Shown here: piece after piece, positions 33,985 to 45,880 of the stretch
Layout: every line of letters begins with the position of its first letter
Numbering within the stretch: the first letter of the stretch is position 1
Source: Massilia putida
GTDB taxonomy: Bacteria; Pseudomonadota; Gammaproteobacteria; Burkholderiales; Burkholderiaceae_D
Assembly (NCBI RefSeq): GCF_001941825.1
Contig: NZ_CP019038.1
Coordinates: forward strand, 1,178,001-1,242,000
Length of the DNA: 64,000 nucleotides
Reading direction: 5' to 3'
Translations under genes and position numbers: made by a program
Notes under the pieces: model-generated
What the model was told of the DNA's origin: nothing
Database searches by the model: none
Seen by the model: the letters and a program-made list of their open reading frames with translations, nothing else

Positions 33985-35156
33985 TACCACCGCATTGCCC
34001 AGCTGGCATGCGCCGAAGCTGGCGACGAGCCCTACCGTCACGCCGCACGCGAGCTTGAACGCGCTGCCGAACAACAGCGGCGCGACGAGGCCGGAGACGA
34101 GCGCGAACGACATCATCTGGATGAACGCGAGCATCGACGACGCGAGGCCGCGGTTGTCCGGGAACAGGCCGAGCGCGCTCACCTGAATCGCGGGCATCGC
34201 GACGGCGAGACCGAACGTGTAGACCATCAGCGGCAGCACGGCCCACGGCACGGTGACGGCATCGCCGGCGAATGCCGTATAGCCCACGTTCAGCACGCAG
34301 CCGAGCAGCATCGTGGCAAAGCCGATGGCGCGCATGCGCGGCGCCGGAATGCGCGCCGCGCGCTTGCCGCCCCACGCGGAGCCGATCACCATGCCGCTGA
34401 TCAGGGGATGAACATCCACGCGAACGCCGTCTCGGGCAGATGCAGGATCTCCATCACGAAGTTGGCGGCCGATCCGATGTACAGCGACAGGCCGCCGAAC
34501 GCGAGGCCCACGGACAGCGACAGCAGCACGAATTGCGGATGCCCCAGCACCTTCAGGTAGTTGCGCGCGATGGCCACGCCGTGGAACGCATGGCGCTTTT
34601 CAGCCGGCAGGCTTTCCGGCAGCAGCTTCCAGGTTGCGAGCAGCATCACGGTGCCGAACAGCGCGAGGAAGACGAACGTCGCGCGCCAGCCGAACGTCAC
34701 GTGCAGCCAGCCGCCCAGCACGGGCGCGATGGCCGGCGCGAGGCCGAACACCATCATGATGTGCGACATGATGCGCTGAGCGTCGGCGCCCGTGAAGCGG
34801 TCCTGTACGATGGCCTGGCCGATCACGGAACCGGCGCCGGCCGACATGCCCTGCAACGCGCGGCACAGCAACAGAGCGCCGAACGTGGGCGCCAGCGCGG
34901 CGCCGGCGGATGCGAGGGTATAGATCGTCAGCGCGACCATGATCACGGGCCGGCGGCCGAACGAGTCGGACAGCGTCCCGTAGAACAGCATCATGAACGC
35001 GAACATGAACAGGAACACCGACAGCGTCTGCTGCACGGCGACGGGCCCCACGTCGAATGCGCGGCCGATGGCGGGGATGGACGGCAAATAGGTGTCGATC
35101 GCGAGGGCGCCCACCATGCCGAGGCAGGCCAGGATGACGGTCAGGAGTCTTTGCAT
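33958..35156 (-). pseudogene. Bcr/CflA-type MFS transporter split by a frameshift
   Basis: Two adjacent frames together make one multidrug-resistance MFS protein of about 400 residues. The N-terminal frame (35156 to 34401) has the first helix LACLGMVGALAIDTYLPSIP, motif A GTLSDSFGRRPV and LQGMSAGAGSVIGQAIVQD, and ends at FAWMFIP. The C-terminal frame (about 34413 to 33958) continues LISGMVIGSAWGGK to the last helices. Adding one base in the C run at 34404-34407 would join them. It could be a real mutation or an assembly error; the C-terminus also merges into a repeat. Confidence 0.8.
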
Positions 35157-35331
35157 ATGCATGCCTTGGTTTACACATCGGCACTGCACCATGCGAGCGT
35201 CCGAAGGACGAAATTGTAGCCGGAATTGCACGAGCCGTGCCGGCGCGCCGCCGCGCAGAAAGGCGGCGACGCGCAAATACCGAGGGCACGCAGGCGCAGC
35301 CAGTGCCGCCTGCGCGCACGCGATCGGAAGA

Positions 35332-36018
35332 TCAATCCGGGCGGTACAGCGACATGCCGAAACGCTCCGTGCGCGGCATCCAGTTGCCCTGGTAGTCGGC
35401 GGAGACGAGCACGCGCTCGGCGCGGCCCACGAGCAGCTTGCGCGGCACGAGGCCGATCACGCGCGAGTCGGCGCTGTTGTCGCGGTTATCGCCCAGCATC
35501 AGGTATTCGCCCTGCGGCACGGTGACCGGGCCGAAGGTGCGCGGCGCCAGCACGTCCGGCATGATCTGGATGTGGTGGCGCGGCTCGCCGGCCTTGCCGT
35601 CCCACGATTCGGCCAGCTGCAACGCGCGCATCGCCGTGCCGCCGACGGAATCGAGCGATTGTTCGACGACACGGTAATCGGCGCCGTGGCCGTTGATGAA
35701 CAGACGTTCGTCGCGCATCTCGACGACGTCGCCCGGCACCGCGACGACACGCTTGATCAGCAGCGTGCGGTCGCGCGGCGAGCGGAACGTGACGATGTCG
35801 CCGCGCTGCGGTTCGCCCAGGTGCGCCAGCACGACATCCGTGAGCGGCACTTTCAGATCGAAGGCGAGGCGGTTCACGAGAACGACGTCGCCCTCGAGCA
35901 GATTCGGATGCATCGACGCCGACGGAATCGGATTCCAGTCCGCCACCGCCGAGCGGAACACGCCGAACAGGACGAGAAACGCCAGAAATCCCTTGTTGTT
36001 GCGCACCCAGTTCTTCAT
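35332..36018 (-). CDS. lepB: Signal peptidase I (S26A), secondary LepB-type
   Basis: A 228-residue membrane protease that removes Sec signal peptides. One N-terminal transmembrane helix (GFLAFLVLFGVFRSAVA) is followed by box B with the catalytic Ser (PSASMHPNLLEGD), box D with the catalytic Lys (LLIKRVVAVPGD) and box E (GDNRDNSADSR). It lacks the second membrane helix of the main E. coli LepB and stands alone here, not with lepA or rnc. It is therefore probably a second peptidase. Confidence 0.9.
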   Translation of the reverse strand: MKNWVRNNKGFLAFLVLFGVFRSAVADWNPIPSASMHPNLLEGDVVLVNRLAFDLKVPLTDVVLAHLGEPQRGDIVTFRSPRDRTLLIKRVVAVPGDVVEMRDERLFINGHGADYRVVEQSLDSVGGTAMRALQLAESWDGKAGEPRHHIQIMPDVLAPRTFGPVTVPQGEYLMLGDNRDNSADSRVIGLVPRKLLVGRAERVLVSADYQGNWMPRTERFGMSLYRPD

Positions 36019-36121
36019 TCAGGCCCCCGTTCGTGGTTATTGTGCGGATGTTATACGCGGCTTGGCCGGGCACAGGCTTAACAGAGAATTAAAAGGCGCG
36101 TATGCATGCCGGCCGCCCGGC

Positions 36122-36313
36122 TCAATGCGGCGGCCGCGCGGGCCTGAGCGCATGCCACGCGCCCACCAGCACCGGCAGCGCCAGCGCAGTAACGGCGACG
36201 AGGTCCCACACGACATCCGCCAGCAGACCCACGACGAGGCCGGCGAGCGTCAGCACGCCCAGCACGACCGGCATCACCCACGCGTGACGGAACGCACTCG
36301 TTGGCGGCGTCAC
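36122..36313 (-). CDS. Small membrane protein downstream of the PepSY gene
   Basis: A 63-residue protein with two hydrophobic helices (WVMPVVLGVLTLAGLVVGLL and VAVTALALPVLVGAW). Its start overlaps the end of the upstream PepSY gene by 4 bases, so it was part of that operon. Such short proteins commonly accompany PepSY-TM genes of iron or haem uptake loci. With the partner broken, its role here is doubtful. Confidence 0.65.
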   Translation of the reverse strand: MTPPTSAFRHAWVMPVVLGVLTLAGLVVGLLADVVWDLVAVTALALPVLVGAWHALRPARPPH

Positions 36314-36990
36314 CGCGCCTCCCCTTCACGCCCGAGCGCGGGCGCATCGTGCGCGGGCGAGGTGCGCGCGACCGCCCGGCCGCGCCGCAGCCACGGATAC
36401 AGGCCGCTGCCCAGCACGACAATCGTCGCCGCGTCGAGCAGCGTCCACGCCACCTTGATGCCGGCGCCGCCGTAATCGCCGAAGTGCAGCGGCTGCGACA
36501 GCAGCGGCGCCGTCAGATACCACGGCAGGCCGCGGCGGTCCGTGAGGGCGGCCGTCTGCGCGTCGACCAGCACCGGTCGATAGAGCCGCGACGTCAGCGC
36601 CGCGCCGCCGTGCAGGTAGATGCCGTGGTGATGCGGGCTCGCGAACGGCGTGCCGGTAAACGCGACGAAGCCGGCGCGCATGCCCGGCACGGCGCCTTCC
36701 GCGTGGCGCACCGTCGTCCCGACCGATGCAAGCGTGACAGGTGCCGGCTGGCCCGCATACGGCTTCGTCATCGCCGCGATTTTCCGTGGCCTGCCACACC
36801 TTCAGCAGCACGTCGGCCAACGTGTCGACGACGCCCGTCGCGCCGACGACGAGCGCCCACACGAGCGTCACGATGCCCAGCAGGTCGTGCAGGTCGAGCC
36901 ATGTCAGGCGCGCCGTGCGGCCATGGCGGACCGTCCCGGAATCCAGCTTGCGAATGAACGGCGCGTACAGTGCGACGCCGGACACGGTGG
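36310..36990 (-). pseudogene. PepSY-associated transmembrane protein, truncated and frameshifted
   Basis: The visible part starts within a conserved motif (SGVALYAPFIRKLDSGTV, then LTWLDLHDLLGIVTLVWALV and GATGVVDTLADVLLKVWQAT) typical of PepSY-TM proteins near siderophore receptors. The reading frame then shifts in the A run at 36780-36783 (plus-strand T run): the rest (IAAMTKPYAGQPAPVTL to the last helix VLGSGLYPWLRRG) continues in another frame. The first roughly 150-200 residues are missing; the break at about 36986-36996 joins a TonB-receptor end. Not functional as it stands. Confidence 0.8.
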
Positions 36991-36996
36991 CCTGCG

Positions 36997-37062
36997 GGCT
37001 ACGGCTATCTCGTGCTCGGTGCGCCGCGCACGGTGACCGTGTCGGCAACCGTCGGCTTTTAA
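36997..37062 (+). pseudogene. C-terminal scrap of a TonB-dependent receptor
   Basis: The plus strand encodes GYGYLVLGAPRTVTVSATVGF and a stop. This is the last beta-strand of a TonB-dependent siderophore receptor, with the usual terminal aromatic residue and the GxPRTV turn. Everything upstream is gone, replaced by the truncated PepSY gene in the opposite orientation. Confidence 0.7.
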
Positions 37063-37069
37063 TGGCGGA

Positions 37070-37420
37070 TCAAGTTAATCCGATGTGGATGGCCATGCCC
37101 ACCCACACGGCGAACGCCGCGGACGCGAGATAGGCGGCGTACGTCATCAACGCGCGTCCGCGCTCCCCGTCGCGACGGCTGCGTACGAGGTAGTAGGGAA
37201 TCGTCGCCACCGCGCACGCCACGACGGCCACGCTGAGCCAGCGCGACCTTTGAAAACCGCGTGCATCGCTGTCGCCGCGGTACCACAAGAAGCACAGGCA
37301 GCTGACGACCGCGCCCACCACCGCATGCAGCTGCGCGGCGGCCTCGGCGTGACCGGCGTCCACCACGCCCGTACCGGCCATCAGAATCATGATCCACAAC
37401 ACGACACGCTGGTGACTCAT
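37070..37420 (-). CDS. Four-helix membrane protein, unknown
   Basis: A 116-residue protein with about four hydrophobic segments (VVLWIMILMAGTGVVDAG, LHAVVGAVVSCLCFLWY, WLSVAVVACAVATIPYYLV and TYAAYLASAAFAVWVGMAI). The loops contain RGDSDARGFQRSR and RSRRDGERGR. It has no recognised domain. It stands beside the PepSY/TonB deletion scar and may have belonged to that locus. Confidence 0.65.
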   Translation of the reverse strand: MSHQRVVLWIMILMAGTGVVDAGHAEAAAQLHAVVGAVVSCLCFLWYRGDSDARGFQRSRWLSVAVVACAVATIPYYLVRSRRDGERGRALMTYAAYLASAAFAVWVGMAIHIGLT

Positions 37421-37528
37421 CGCGGCTCCCGTGCGCCGCCGGCGGAAGGCCCCGCCCCTGTCAGCGCAGTCTGACGTCGACGAACAGCTTACGGAACCCG
37501 CTGGATTTGCCGTTGACCGTCATCACAA

Positions 37529-38452
37529 TCACGGCTTTTGCGACTTGACGATCGTGAGGGCCGACGCGATCAAGCCGCTCATGTCCCCCATGTCGGCCGG
37601 GACGATGATCGAATTGTTGGTCTTGGCCAGCTTGCCGAACGCGTCGACGTAGTGCTCGGCCACGCGCAGGTTGACGGCATCGATGCCGCCCGGCGACCGG
37701 ATCGCGTCGCCCACCTGGCGCAGCGCGCTGGCGCTGGCATCGGCCAGCGCGATGATCGCGGCGGCCTCGCCCTGCGCGCGGTTGATGGCGGCCTGCTTCT
37801 CGCCTTCCGAGCGGGCGATGGCCGCTTCGCGCTCGCCGCTGGCGAGGTTGATGGCTTCCTGGCGCCGGCCTTCCGACGCGGCGATCAGCGCGCGCTTCTC
37901 GCGCTCCGCCGTGATCTGGCGCTGCATCGAATGCAGGATCTCGGCCGGTGGCGTGAGGTCCTTGATCTCGTAGCGCAGCACCTTGACGCCCCAGTTGGCC
38001 GCCGATTCGTCGATCGCGTTGACGACCGTCGTGTTGATGTGGTCGCGCTCCTCGAAGGTCTTGTCCAGTTCCATGCGGCCGATCACGGAACGCAGCGTGG
38101 TCTGCGCCAGCTGCGTGATGGCGGCGATGTAATTCGACGAGCCGTACGACGCGCGCATGGGGTCCGTCACCTGGAAGTACAGGATGCCGTCCACCTGCAG
38201 CTGCGTGTTGTCCTTCGTGATGCAGACCTGCGGCGGCACGTCGAGCGGGATCTCCTTCAGGCTGTGCTTATACGCGATGCGGTCGATGAACGGCACGACG
38301 ATGTTCAGGCCCGGCGCCAGGGTGGCGTGGTATTTCCCGAGCCGCTCGACCACCCACGCATGCTGCTGCGGCACGACGTTGATGGTCTTGAAGACGAACA
38401 CCAGGGCGACGATGAAGATCACCAACGCGAAGGTTCCGAACGTGAATTCCAT
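37529..38452 (-). CDS. SPFH/stomatin-like membrane protein (QmcA-type)
   Basis: A 307-residue band-7 protein: an N-terminal membrane helix (TFALVIFIVALVFVFKTI), the SPFH domain (VVPQQHAWVVERLGKYHATL, IPLDVPPQVCITKDN and QTTLRSVIGRMELDKTF), and a long coiled coil with repeated EG/EAA units (GEREAAIARSEGEKQAAINRA), as in E. coli QmcA. It forms membrane microdomain scaffolds in relatives. ATG 38452 has GGAAA upstream. It is followed on the same strand by NfeD, and the pair is a conserved operon. Confidence 0.93.
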   Translation of the reverse strand: MEFTFGTFALVIFIVALVFVFKTINVVPQQHAWVVERLGKYHATLAPGLNIVVPFIDRIAYKHSLKEIPLDVPPQVCITKDNTQLQVDGILYFQVTDPMRASYGSSNYIAAITQLAQTTLRSVIGRMELDKTFEERDHINTTVVNAIDESAANWGVKVLRYEIKDLTPPAEILHSMQRQITAEREKRALIAASEGRRQEAINLASGEREAAIARSEGEKQAAINRAQGEAAAIIALADASASALRQVGDAIRSPGGIDAVNLRVAEHYVDAFGKLAKTNNSIIVPADMGDMSGLIASALTIVKSQKP

Positions 38453-38478
38453 GGGTTTCCTTTCGATGGACGGACAGA

Positions 38479-38901
38479 TCAGAGGTTCGCCACCACGAGG
38501 CGGCTGCCCTGCACTTCGACGATACGAAACTCGCCCGCATGGGGCGGGGTGCCCTGCGTGAGCTCGACGTCCCACAGCGCGCCGCGGTACATCACGCGCG
38601 CGCGGCCGTTGTCCCAGGCCGGCACGGTCACGCGCTGGCCGATGTCGAGGTTGACGTTGCGGTCGCGCCGCGCATCGGTCTTCGCGGGGTGGCCGAAACG
38701 CGAACGGTGCAGCAGGCCGGTCGCGAGCACACCCACGACGGCGGCCGCAATCGCCTGCAGGGGCGTCGATGCGCCGGCCAGCGCGACGATGCCGCCGATC
38801 GCGAGGCCGATGGCGATCATCAACAGGTAAAAGGTCCCGGTGAACAGCTCCAGGATCACGAGCACGCCGGCCGTTACGAGCCAGCCCATCCAGTCAGCCA
38901 T
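38479..38901 (-). CDS. NfeD-like membrane protein
   Basis: A 140-residue NfeD (YbbK-type) protein. Three or so N-terminal hydrophobic segments (WMGWLVTAGVLVILELFTGT, YLLMIAIGLAIGGIVALAG and AIAAAVVGVLATGLL) are followed by a soluble OB-fold: IGQRVTVPAWDNGRARVMYR and GALWDVELTQG, ending RIVEVQGSRLVVANL. GGAGGA precedes ATG 38901. It is upstream of the stomatin-like gene by 26 bases and is its usual partner in membrane quality control. Confidence 0.93.
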   Translation of the reverse strand: MADWMGWLVTAGVLVILELFTGTFYLLMIAIGLAIGGIVALAGASTPLQAIAAAVVGVLATGLLHRSRFGHPAKTDARRDRNVNLDIGQRVTVPAWDNGRARVMYRGALWDVELTQGTPPHAGEFRIVEVQGSRLVVANL

Positions 38902-39012
38902 GGTGTCCTCCATGTCGGATCGAACCGATAACAAACCCCCGCCGCCCACTCCGGGTGACGAGGGTTGCAGTGCGTGGGCGGCGCTGCCAGTCTACTGCGT
39001 CCGCACGCGGCG

Positions 39013-39378
39013 TCAACGGCTGGACGCCGGGTTGGCCCCGGACGACGCGGCCGGCGCGGCGCACGCGCGGGTGCAGTGCAGGTACGTGTCGTCGCACTGG
39101 CTCGCATGGCGCATCCGGCGCGATTGCGTCCCGGCATTCTCGAGCGCCCGCGACGATACCGCGGGCACCTGCATTTGTGCGCCGCGCGCCAACGGATTTT
39201 TTTCCGGCATCTCGAGCAGCGGCGCACCGTCTTCCGCGGCCGATTCCCTTCCGTGCGCGCGGCATTCGCGCTTGTCGGCGTCGCACATCGATTTGCACAA
39301 GCCGGGCTCGGCGGCGTGGCCGGCGCCCGCCCCCAGCGTGGCGGCCAGGACCGCAAGCCAAGTTAAAAGTTTCTTCAT
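39013..39378 (-). CDS. Secreted cysteine-rich small protein, unknown
   Basis: A 121-residue protein with a clear signal peptide (MKKLLTWLAVLAATLGAGAG, cleavage after AHA near residue 22). The mature part has two cysteine clusters, CKSMCDADKREC near the start and CDDTYLHCTRAC near the end, six cysteines in all, which suggests disulfides in the periplasm. The linker is Ala/Glu/Pro-rich. No family is recognised. The start ATG 39378 has only a weak ribosome-binding site. Confidence 0.65.
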   Translation of the reverse strand: MKKLLTWLAVLAATLGAGAGHAAEPGLCKSMCDADKRECRAHGRESAAEDGAPLLEMPEKNPLARGAQMQVPAVSSRALENAGTQSRRMRHASQCDDTYLHCTRACAAPAASSGANPASSR

Positions 39379-39649
39379 TTCTACACCGTCGACACGAAAA
39401 TTTGCCAAAGTGTAACGCTTTTCCGTGACGAGTCAACTTAGGTGTTGCTTAAGATTCAACAAATGGTTAATGTGTTACACTCGGACTTTACAATATGTTA
39501 ATGTTGCTGTGCCTTAGCCAAGGGTTGCTGCTATCCTGCGCCGACCTCGTTTGACCGATATCGCATCTCGGTCCGGTCACCGGGGAAGATCAATTTCCAA
39601 GCGGAAATGAAATTTGATAATGCGCTGTATTGCCCACCTGGAGATTGCC

Positions 39650-40600
39650 ATGTTACAACGCCTGCTCGCCGCTTTCCGCCCCCGCAACCCTGCCGCGCCG
39701 GCGCCAGCCACGCACGACGCCATTGCGGCGTATGACGACCAAGGCCGGCAGGTGATGATGCCCAGGGCCGAGTGGCGCGACAAAGTCCTGCATCCGCAAC
39801 TCAAGCAGCACTGGAACACGCCGGATGCGTTGTACGGCACGATTCAATCCGCGCTGTCGGACGGCTTCGCGCGGGAACTGATGACGGCGGCGGCCCGCCT
39901 CGTGGAGATCGACGACCGGCCGGAACGCAGCCACGTCACGCATGGCATCGTCCTGCTGGAAAGCGGACGGCCGGACGAGGCCGAAGCCGTGCTGCAAGCC
40001 GGCATCCGGCTCATCGGCGAAACGGCCGCGCTGCTGACCAACCTGGCCAAGGTGACGCACGACCGGGGCGACACGGCGGCGACGTCCGACCTGCTGCGCC
40101 GCGCCGTGCGGCTCGATCCCAACTTCGAACATGCCTTGAGCGGCTGGCTCGCCGTCGAGCGCGAGCGCGCGGGCGAGGCCGGGAGCCTGGCCGCGCTGCG
40201 CGAGGCATGCGGCATGCCAAACAGCTGGCGCGCGCGGGTCCTGCTGGCCCGGCACCATCTGGCCGCGGGCGACCTGCCGGCGGCTCGCGAACAGTACACG
40301 GCCGTGCTGGCGGCGGCCGACGTGGACGGCGGCGCGCTGATGACGATGTCCGCCGACCTGGCCCGGCACGGCCATACGGGCCTGATCGTCATGCTCGTGG
40401 GCCCCGTCTACGAACCGGCCAAGCACGGTCCGCAGGCCGGCTTCAACCTGCTGCGCGCCTGCCTGGAAACGGAACGCGTGACCGAAGGCGAGGCACTGCT
40501 CGCGCGCCTGCGCCCGCTCGCGCCGCCGTCGTTCACGCGCCATCTGGACGAGTTCCAGCGGGCGTTCCGGCGATTGCACGCCACGGAAGCGCACGCATAA
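39650..40600 (+). CDS. Tetratricopeptide repeat protein
   Basis: A 316-residue soluble protein with TPR-like helices: HVTHGIVLLESGRPDEAEAV, AALLTNLAKVTHDRGDTAAT, LLRRAVRLDPNFEHAL and RVLLARHHLAAGDLPAAREQ. The N-terminus resembles proteins annotated only as TPR proteins; no catalytic domain is seen. ATG 39650 is preceded by GGAG. It converges on ppsA with a shared terminator at 40602-40627. A protein-interaction role is all that can be inferred. Confidence 0.8.
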   Translation: MLQRLLAAFRPRNPAAPAPATHDAIAAYDDQGRQVMMPRAEWRDKVLHPQLKQHWNTPDALYGTIQSALSDGFARELMTAAARLVEIDDRPERSHVTHGIVLLESGRPDEAEAVLQAGIRLIGETAALLTNLAKVTHDRGDTAATSDLLRRAVRLDPNFEHALSGWLAVERERAGEAGSLAALREACGMPNSWRARVLLARHHLAAGDLPAAREQYTAVLAAADVDGGALMTMSADLARHGHTGLIVMLVGPVYEPAKHGPQAGFNLLRACLETERVTEGEALLARLRPLAPPSFTRHLDEFQRAFRRLHATEAHA

Positions 40601-40601
40601 A

Positions 40602-40627
40602 AAAACCGCTGCCGAGGCAGCGGTTTT
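40602..40627. terminator. Bidirectional terminator between the TPR gene and ppsA
   Basis: Perfect 12-base arms AAAACCGCTGCC / GGCAGCGGTTTT around GA, with A and T tracts on both sides. It serves both converging genes. Confidence 0.88.
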
Positions 40628-40647
40628 CTCATCGAGCGTTCAGCGGC

Positions 40648-43095
<2,448 letters not shown>

Positions 43096-43383
43096 GGTAA
43101 AACACCTTTTTGATGATGGAAATCTGTACGGCGGAGCGGCCGACGGCCCGATTCCGGACAAGCCTGGCGAGGCAGCGGCGGCGGGCCGGGCGCTTCCGTG
43201 CGGACACACGTGCGCTCCTGGCCGGCTTCGCGCGGCAGGCAGGTCGGTTTTCGGGGGATTTCTTGTTATTCTTGGCGTCGTACAGCACAATCTCACAACC
43301 CGTTGCCGAGCATTTTACCCCGTGCGACTGGGTTTCACAGCCCTGAGGCTGCAACTTTGTCATTCTCTGTCCAAAAAAACATC

Positions 43384-44232
43384 ATGTCCCTCCCGAGCAC
43401 CCCCGCCGATCCGAGCGCAGCGCGCACCGTTTTCTTTGTTTCGGACGGCACCGGCATCACGGCGGAAACCTTCGGCCATGCGGTGCTGAGCCAGTTCGAG
43501 ATGCGCTTCCGGCAGATCCGCCTGCCCTTCATCGACACGATCGAAAAAGCCTACGAGGCCGCCCGCCGCATCAACGATGCGGCCATCGCCGACAACCAGC
43601 GCCCGATCGTGTTCTCCACCCTCGTCAAGCACGACCTGTCGAGCGTGATCCGCGCCGCGCAGGGCATGCACATGGATCTGTTCCAGACGTTCGTCGCGCC
43701 GCTCGAGCAGGAATTGCGGGTGAAGTCGACGCACACGATCGGCCGCATCCACAACGTCGTCGACACCGAGGAATACAAGAACCGCATCGAGGCCATCAAC
43801 TTCTCGCTGGCGCACGACGACGGCCAGTCGCACAAGAACCTGGCCGATGCGGACGTGATCCTCGTGGGCGTGTCGCGCTCGGGCAAGACGCCGACGAGCC
43901 TCTACCTGGCGATGCAATACGGGATCAAGGCGGCGAACTACCCGCTGATCCCGGACGATTTCGAGCGCAACAAGCTGCCGTCGGCGCTGCCGCCGTTCAA
44001 GCACAAGATCTTCGGCCTCACGATCACGCCGGAGCGCCTGTCGGAGATCCGCAACGAGCGGCGCGCGGGGAGCAAGTATGCGTCGCTGGAGAATTGCCGC
44101 TACGAGGTGAACGAGGCCGAGCGGCTGATGCAGCGCGAAGGAATCCGGTGGCTGTCGTCGACCACCAAGTCGATCGAGGAGATTTCGACGACGATCCTCC
44201 AGGAGATCAAGCCGGACCGCAGGGAGTACTGA
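43384..44232 (+). CDS. ppsR: PEP synthase regulatory protein (DUF299 kinase/phosphorylase)
   Basis: A 282-residue bifunctional enzyme that inactivates PEP synthase by ADP-dependent threonine phosphorylation and reactivates it by Pi-dependent removal. Family marks are [20 protein letters not shown] at the N-terminus and the P-loop [15 protein letters not shown] at about residues 160-175, then ANYPLIPDD. The start ATG 43384 lacks a clear ribosome-binding site, so translation may be low. It is divergent from ppsA with a 288-base spacer in which I see no further gene. Confidence 0.96.
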   Translation: MSLPSTPADPSAARTVFFVSDGTGITAETFGHAVLSQFEMRFRQIRLPFIDTIEKAYEAARRINDAAIADNQRPIVFSTLVKHDLSSVIRAAQGMHMDLFQTFVAPLEQELRVKSTHTIGRIHNVVDTEEYKNRIEAINFSLAHDDGQSHKNLADADVILVGVSRSGKTPTSLYLAMQYGIKAANYPLIPDDFERNKLPSALPPFKHKIFGLTITPERLSEIRNERRAGSKYASLENCRYEVNEAERLMQREGIRWLSSTTKSIEEISTTILQEIKPDRREY

Positions 44233-44253
44233 CGCCTCCGTCCATCGCGGCGC

Positions 44254-44631
44254 CTACCTGGCGCGCGGCCGCACCACCGCTTCGCACGGCAGCAGGCGTT
44301 CCAGATCGTCCTGCTGCTCGGCATGGTGCGTTCCCCATTCGATGAGGGACGCCAGCAGCGGCCGCATGCTCGCGCCGAGCGGGGTGAGCAGGTACTCGAC
44401 ACCCTGACGCTCTCCCCGGCTGGGCCGCCGCATGACCATTCCATGTTCTTCCAGGGTCCGCAACTGCTCGATCAATACCTTTTGCGCGATACCGGCAATA
44501 CGCTTTTCGAGTTCGCCCGTTCGTTGCGGCCCATCCAGCAGCACATGCAGGATGACTGCTTTCCAGCGCCCCGACAGGACGCCGAGCGCGCGTTCGACCG
44601 GCAGTCCGGGCAGCTTCTTGATGATCTTCAT
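44254..44631 (-). CDS. HxlR family transcriptional regulator
   Basis: A 125-residue winged-helix regulator: LGVLSGRWKAVILHVLLDGP, RTGELEKRIAGIAQKVLIEQ and LRTLEEHGMVMRR are HxlR signatures, and YLLTPLGASMRPLL ends the DNA-binding domain. It is divergent from the old-yellow-enzyme/SDR pair, 85 bases away, and probably represses it in response to a reactive electrophile or redox signal; that is inferred from similar arrangements. It has one cysteine (LLPCEAVV), near the C-terminus. Confidence 0.9.
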   Translation of the reverse strand: MKIIKKLPGLPVERALGVLSGRWKAVILHVLLDGPQRTGELEKRIAGIAQKVLIEQLRTLEEHGMVMRRPSRGERQGVEYLLTPLGASMRPLLASLIEWGTHHAEQQDDLERLLPCEAVVRPRAR

Positions 44632-44716
44632 TCGTCCACTGACTCATTGGTGTGTAGATCGGGCGACGGTCGAACACTAAGCTCTGGTTTCGTTCCAACC
44701 GAACCGACGAGAGCTA

Positions 44717-45880
44717 ATGATAGACCTGTTTGATTCCTTTTTCATGGGCGGGACCGTTCCGCTCAAGAACCGCATCGCGATGGCCCCGATGACGCGCACG
44801 CGTACGTCCGACGGCGACATCCCGAATGCGCTGATGGCGACCTACTACGCGCAGCGGGCAAGCGCCGGCCTGATCGTCACCGAAGCGACCGACGTCGCGC
44901 CATCCAGCAAAGGCTATGCGATGACGCCCGGTATCCACACCGACGCCCAGCGAGACGGCTGGCGCGAGGTGACCCGACAAGTCCATCGGCACGGCGGCAC
45001 GATCTTCCTTCAACTGTGGCACGTCGGCAGGATGGCCCATTCATCGCTCATGCCCGACAACGAGGCCCCCTGGGGAGTCACCGCGGAGCGGGCCGATGCC
45101 GCCGTCTTCGCCCACCGGCCGGACGGCACGCTGGGCCATATGGCCGCCAGCGCCCCGAGGCGCCTCTCCACGGGTGAAGTCGCGGCCCTGACGGACACCT
45201 TCGCCTCGGCCTGCGCTGACGCGCGGCAGGCCGGCTTCGACGGCGTCGAACTGCACGCGGCGAACGGTTACCTGTTCGACCAATTCGTGAACTCGGTGCT
45301 CAACACGCGCACCGACCGCTATGGCGGCAGCCGCGTCGAGGACCGGACGCGCTTCCTCCTCGACGTCGCCGCCGCGGCCGTGCGGGAGCTGGGTCCGGGC
45401 CGCGTCGGCGTCCGCCTATCGCCATTCGGCCGGTTCAACGCGATGCCCGCCGACCCGCTCGCCGAGCAGACCCTCCTGTACCTGGCCCGGGAGTTGGGCC
45501 GCCACGGCGTCGCATACCTGCACCTGGTGTATGAGCTGATGCCTACCGAAAATATGGAGGTCGCCGAATTCACGGCGCGCCACCTCGATCACGCGTTGCT
45601 GGCGAAGGTGCGTGACGCGTTCCCCTGGACGATCATCTGGTGCGGCGGATTCACCGACCGTGCGGGCGCGCAGAACGCGCTGGACACGGGCCTCGTCGAC
45701 GTGATCGCCTTCGGCCGGCCGTACATCGCCAACCCGGACCTGGCCGAGCGCCTGCGCAACGGCTGGCCCCTGGCCGCCGCCGCCAGGTCTGCGTACTACA
45801 CGCGACGCGACGCGGCCGGCTACACGGACTTCGCCCCCTACGCCAACGACGGCACGACAACACGAGAGGACTTGCAATGA
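44717..45880 (+). CDS. Old-yellow-enzyme family alkene reductase
   Basis: A 387-residue FMN-dependent TIM-barrel enzyme reducing activated C=C bonds with NAD(P)H. It shows NRIAMAPMTRTRT, FLQLWHVGRMAHSS, the substrate-binding His/Asn pair in GVELHAANGYLFDQF, then NTRTDRYGGS and the phosphate-binding end WCGGFTDRAGAQ through AFGRPYIANPDL. It overlaps the SDR gene by 4 bases (ATGA), so they form an operon. The HxlR gene is divergent. Natural substrate unknown. Confidence 0.94.
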   Translation: MIDLFDSFFMGGTVPLKNRIAMAPMTRTRTSDGDIPNALMATYYAQRASAGLIVTEATDVAPSSKGYAMTPGIHTDAQRDGWREVTRQVHRHGGTIFLQLWHVGRMAHSSLMPDNEAPWGVTAERADAAVFAHRPDGTLGHMAASAPRRLSTGEVAALTDTFASACADARQAGFDGVELHAANGYLFDQFVNSVLNTRTDRYGGSRVEDRTRFLLDVAAAAVRELGPGRVGVRLSPFGRFNAMPADPLAEQTLLYLARELGRHGVAYLHLVYELMPTENMEVAEFTARHLDHALLAKVRDAFPWTIIWCGGFTDRAGAQNALDTGLVDVIAFGRPYIANPDLAERLRNGWPLAAAARSAYYTRRDAAGYTDFAPYANDGTTTREDLQ

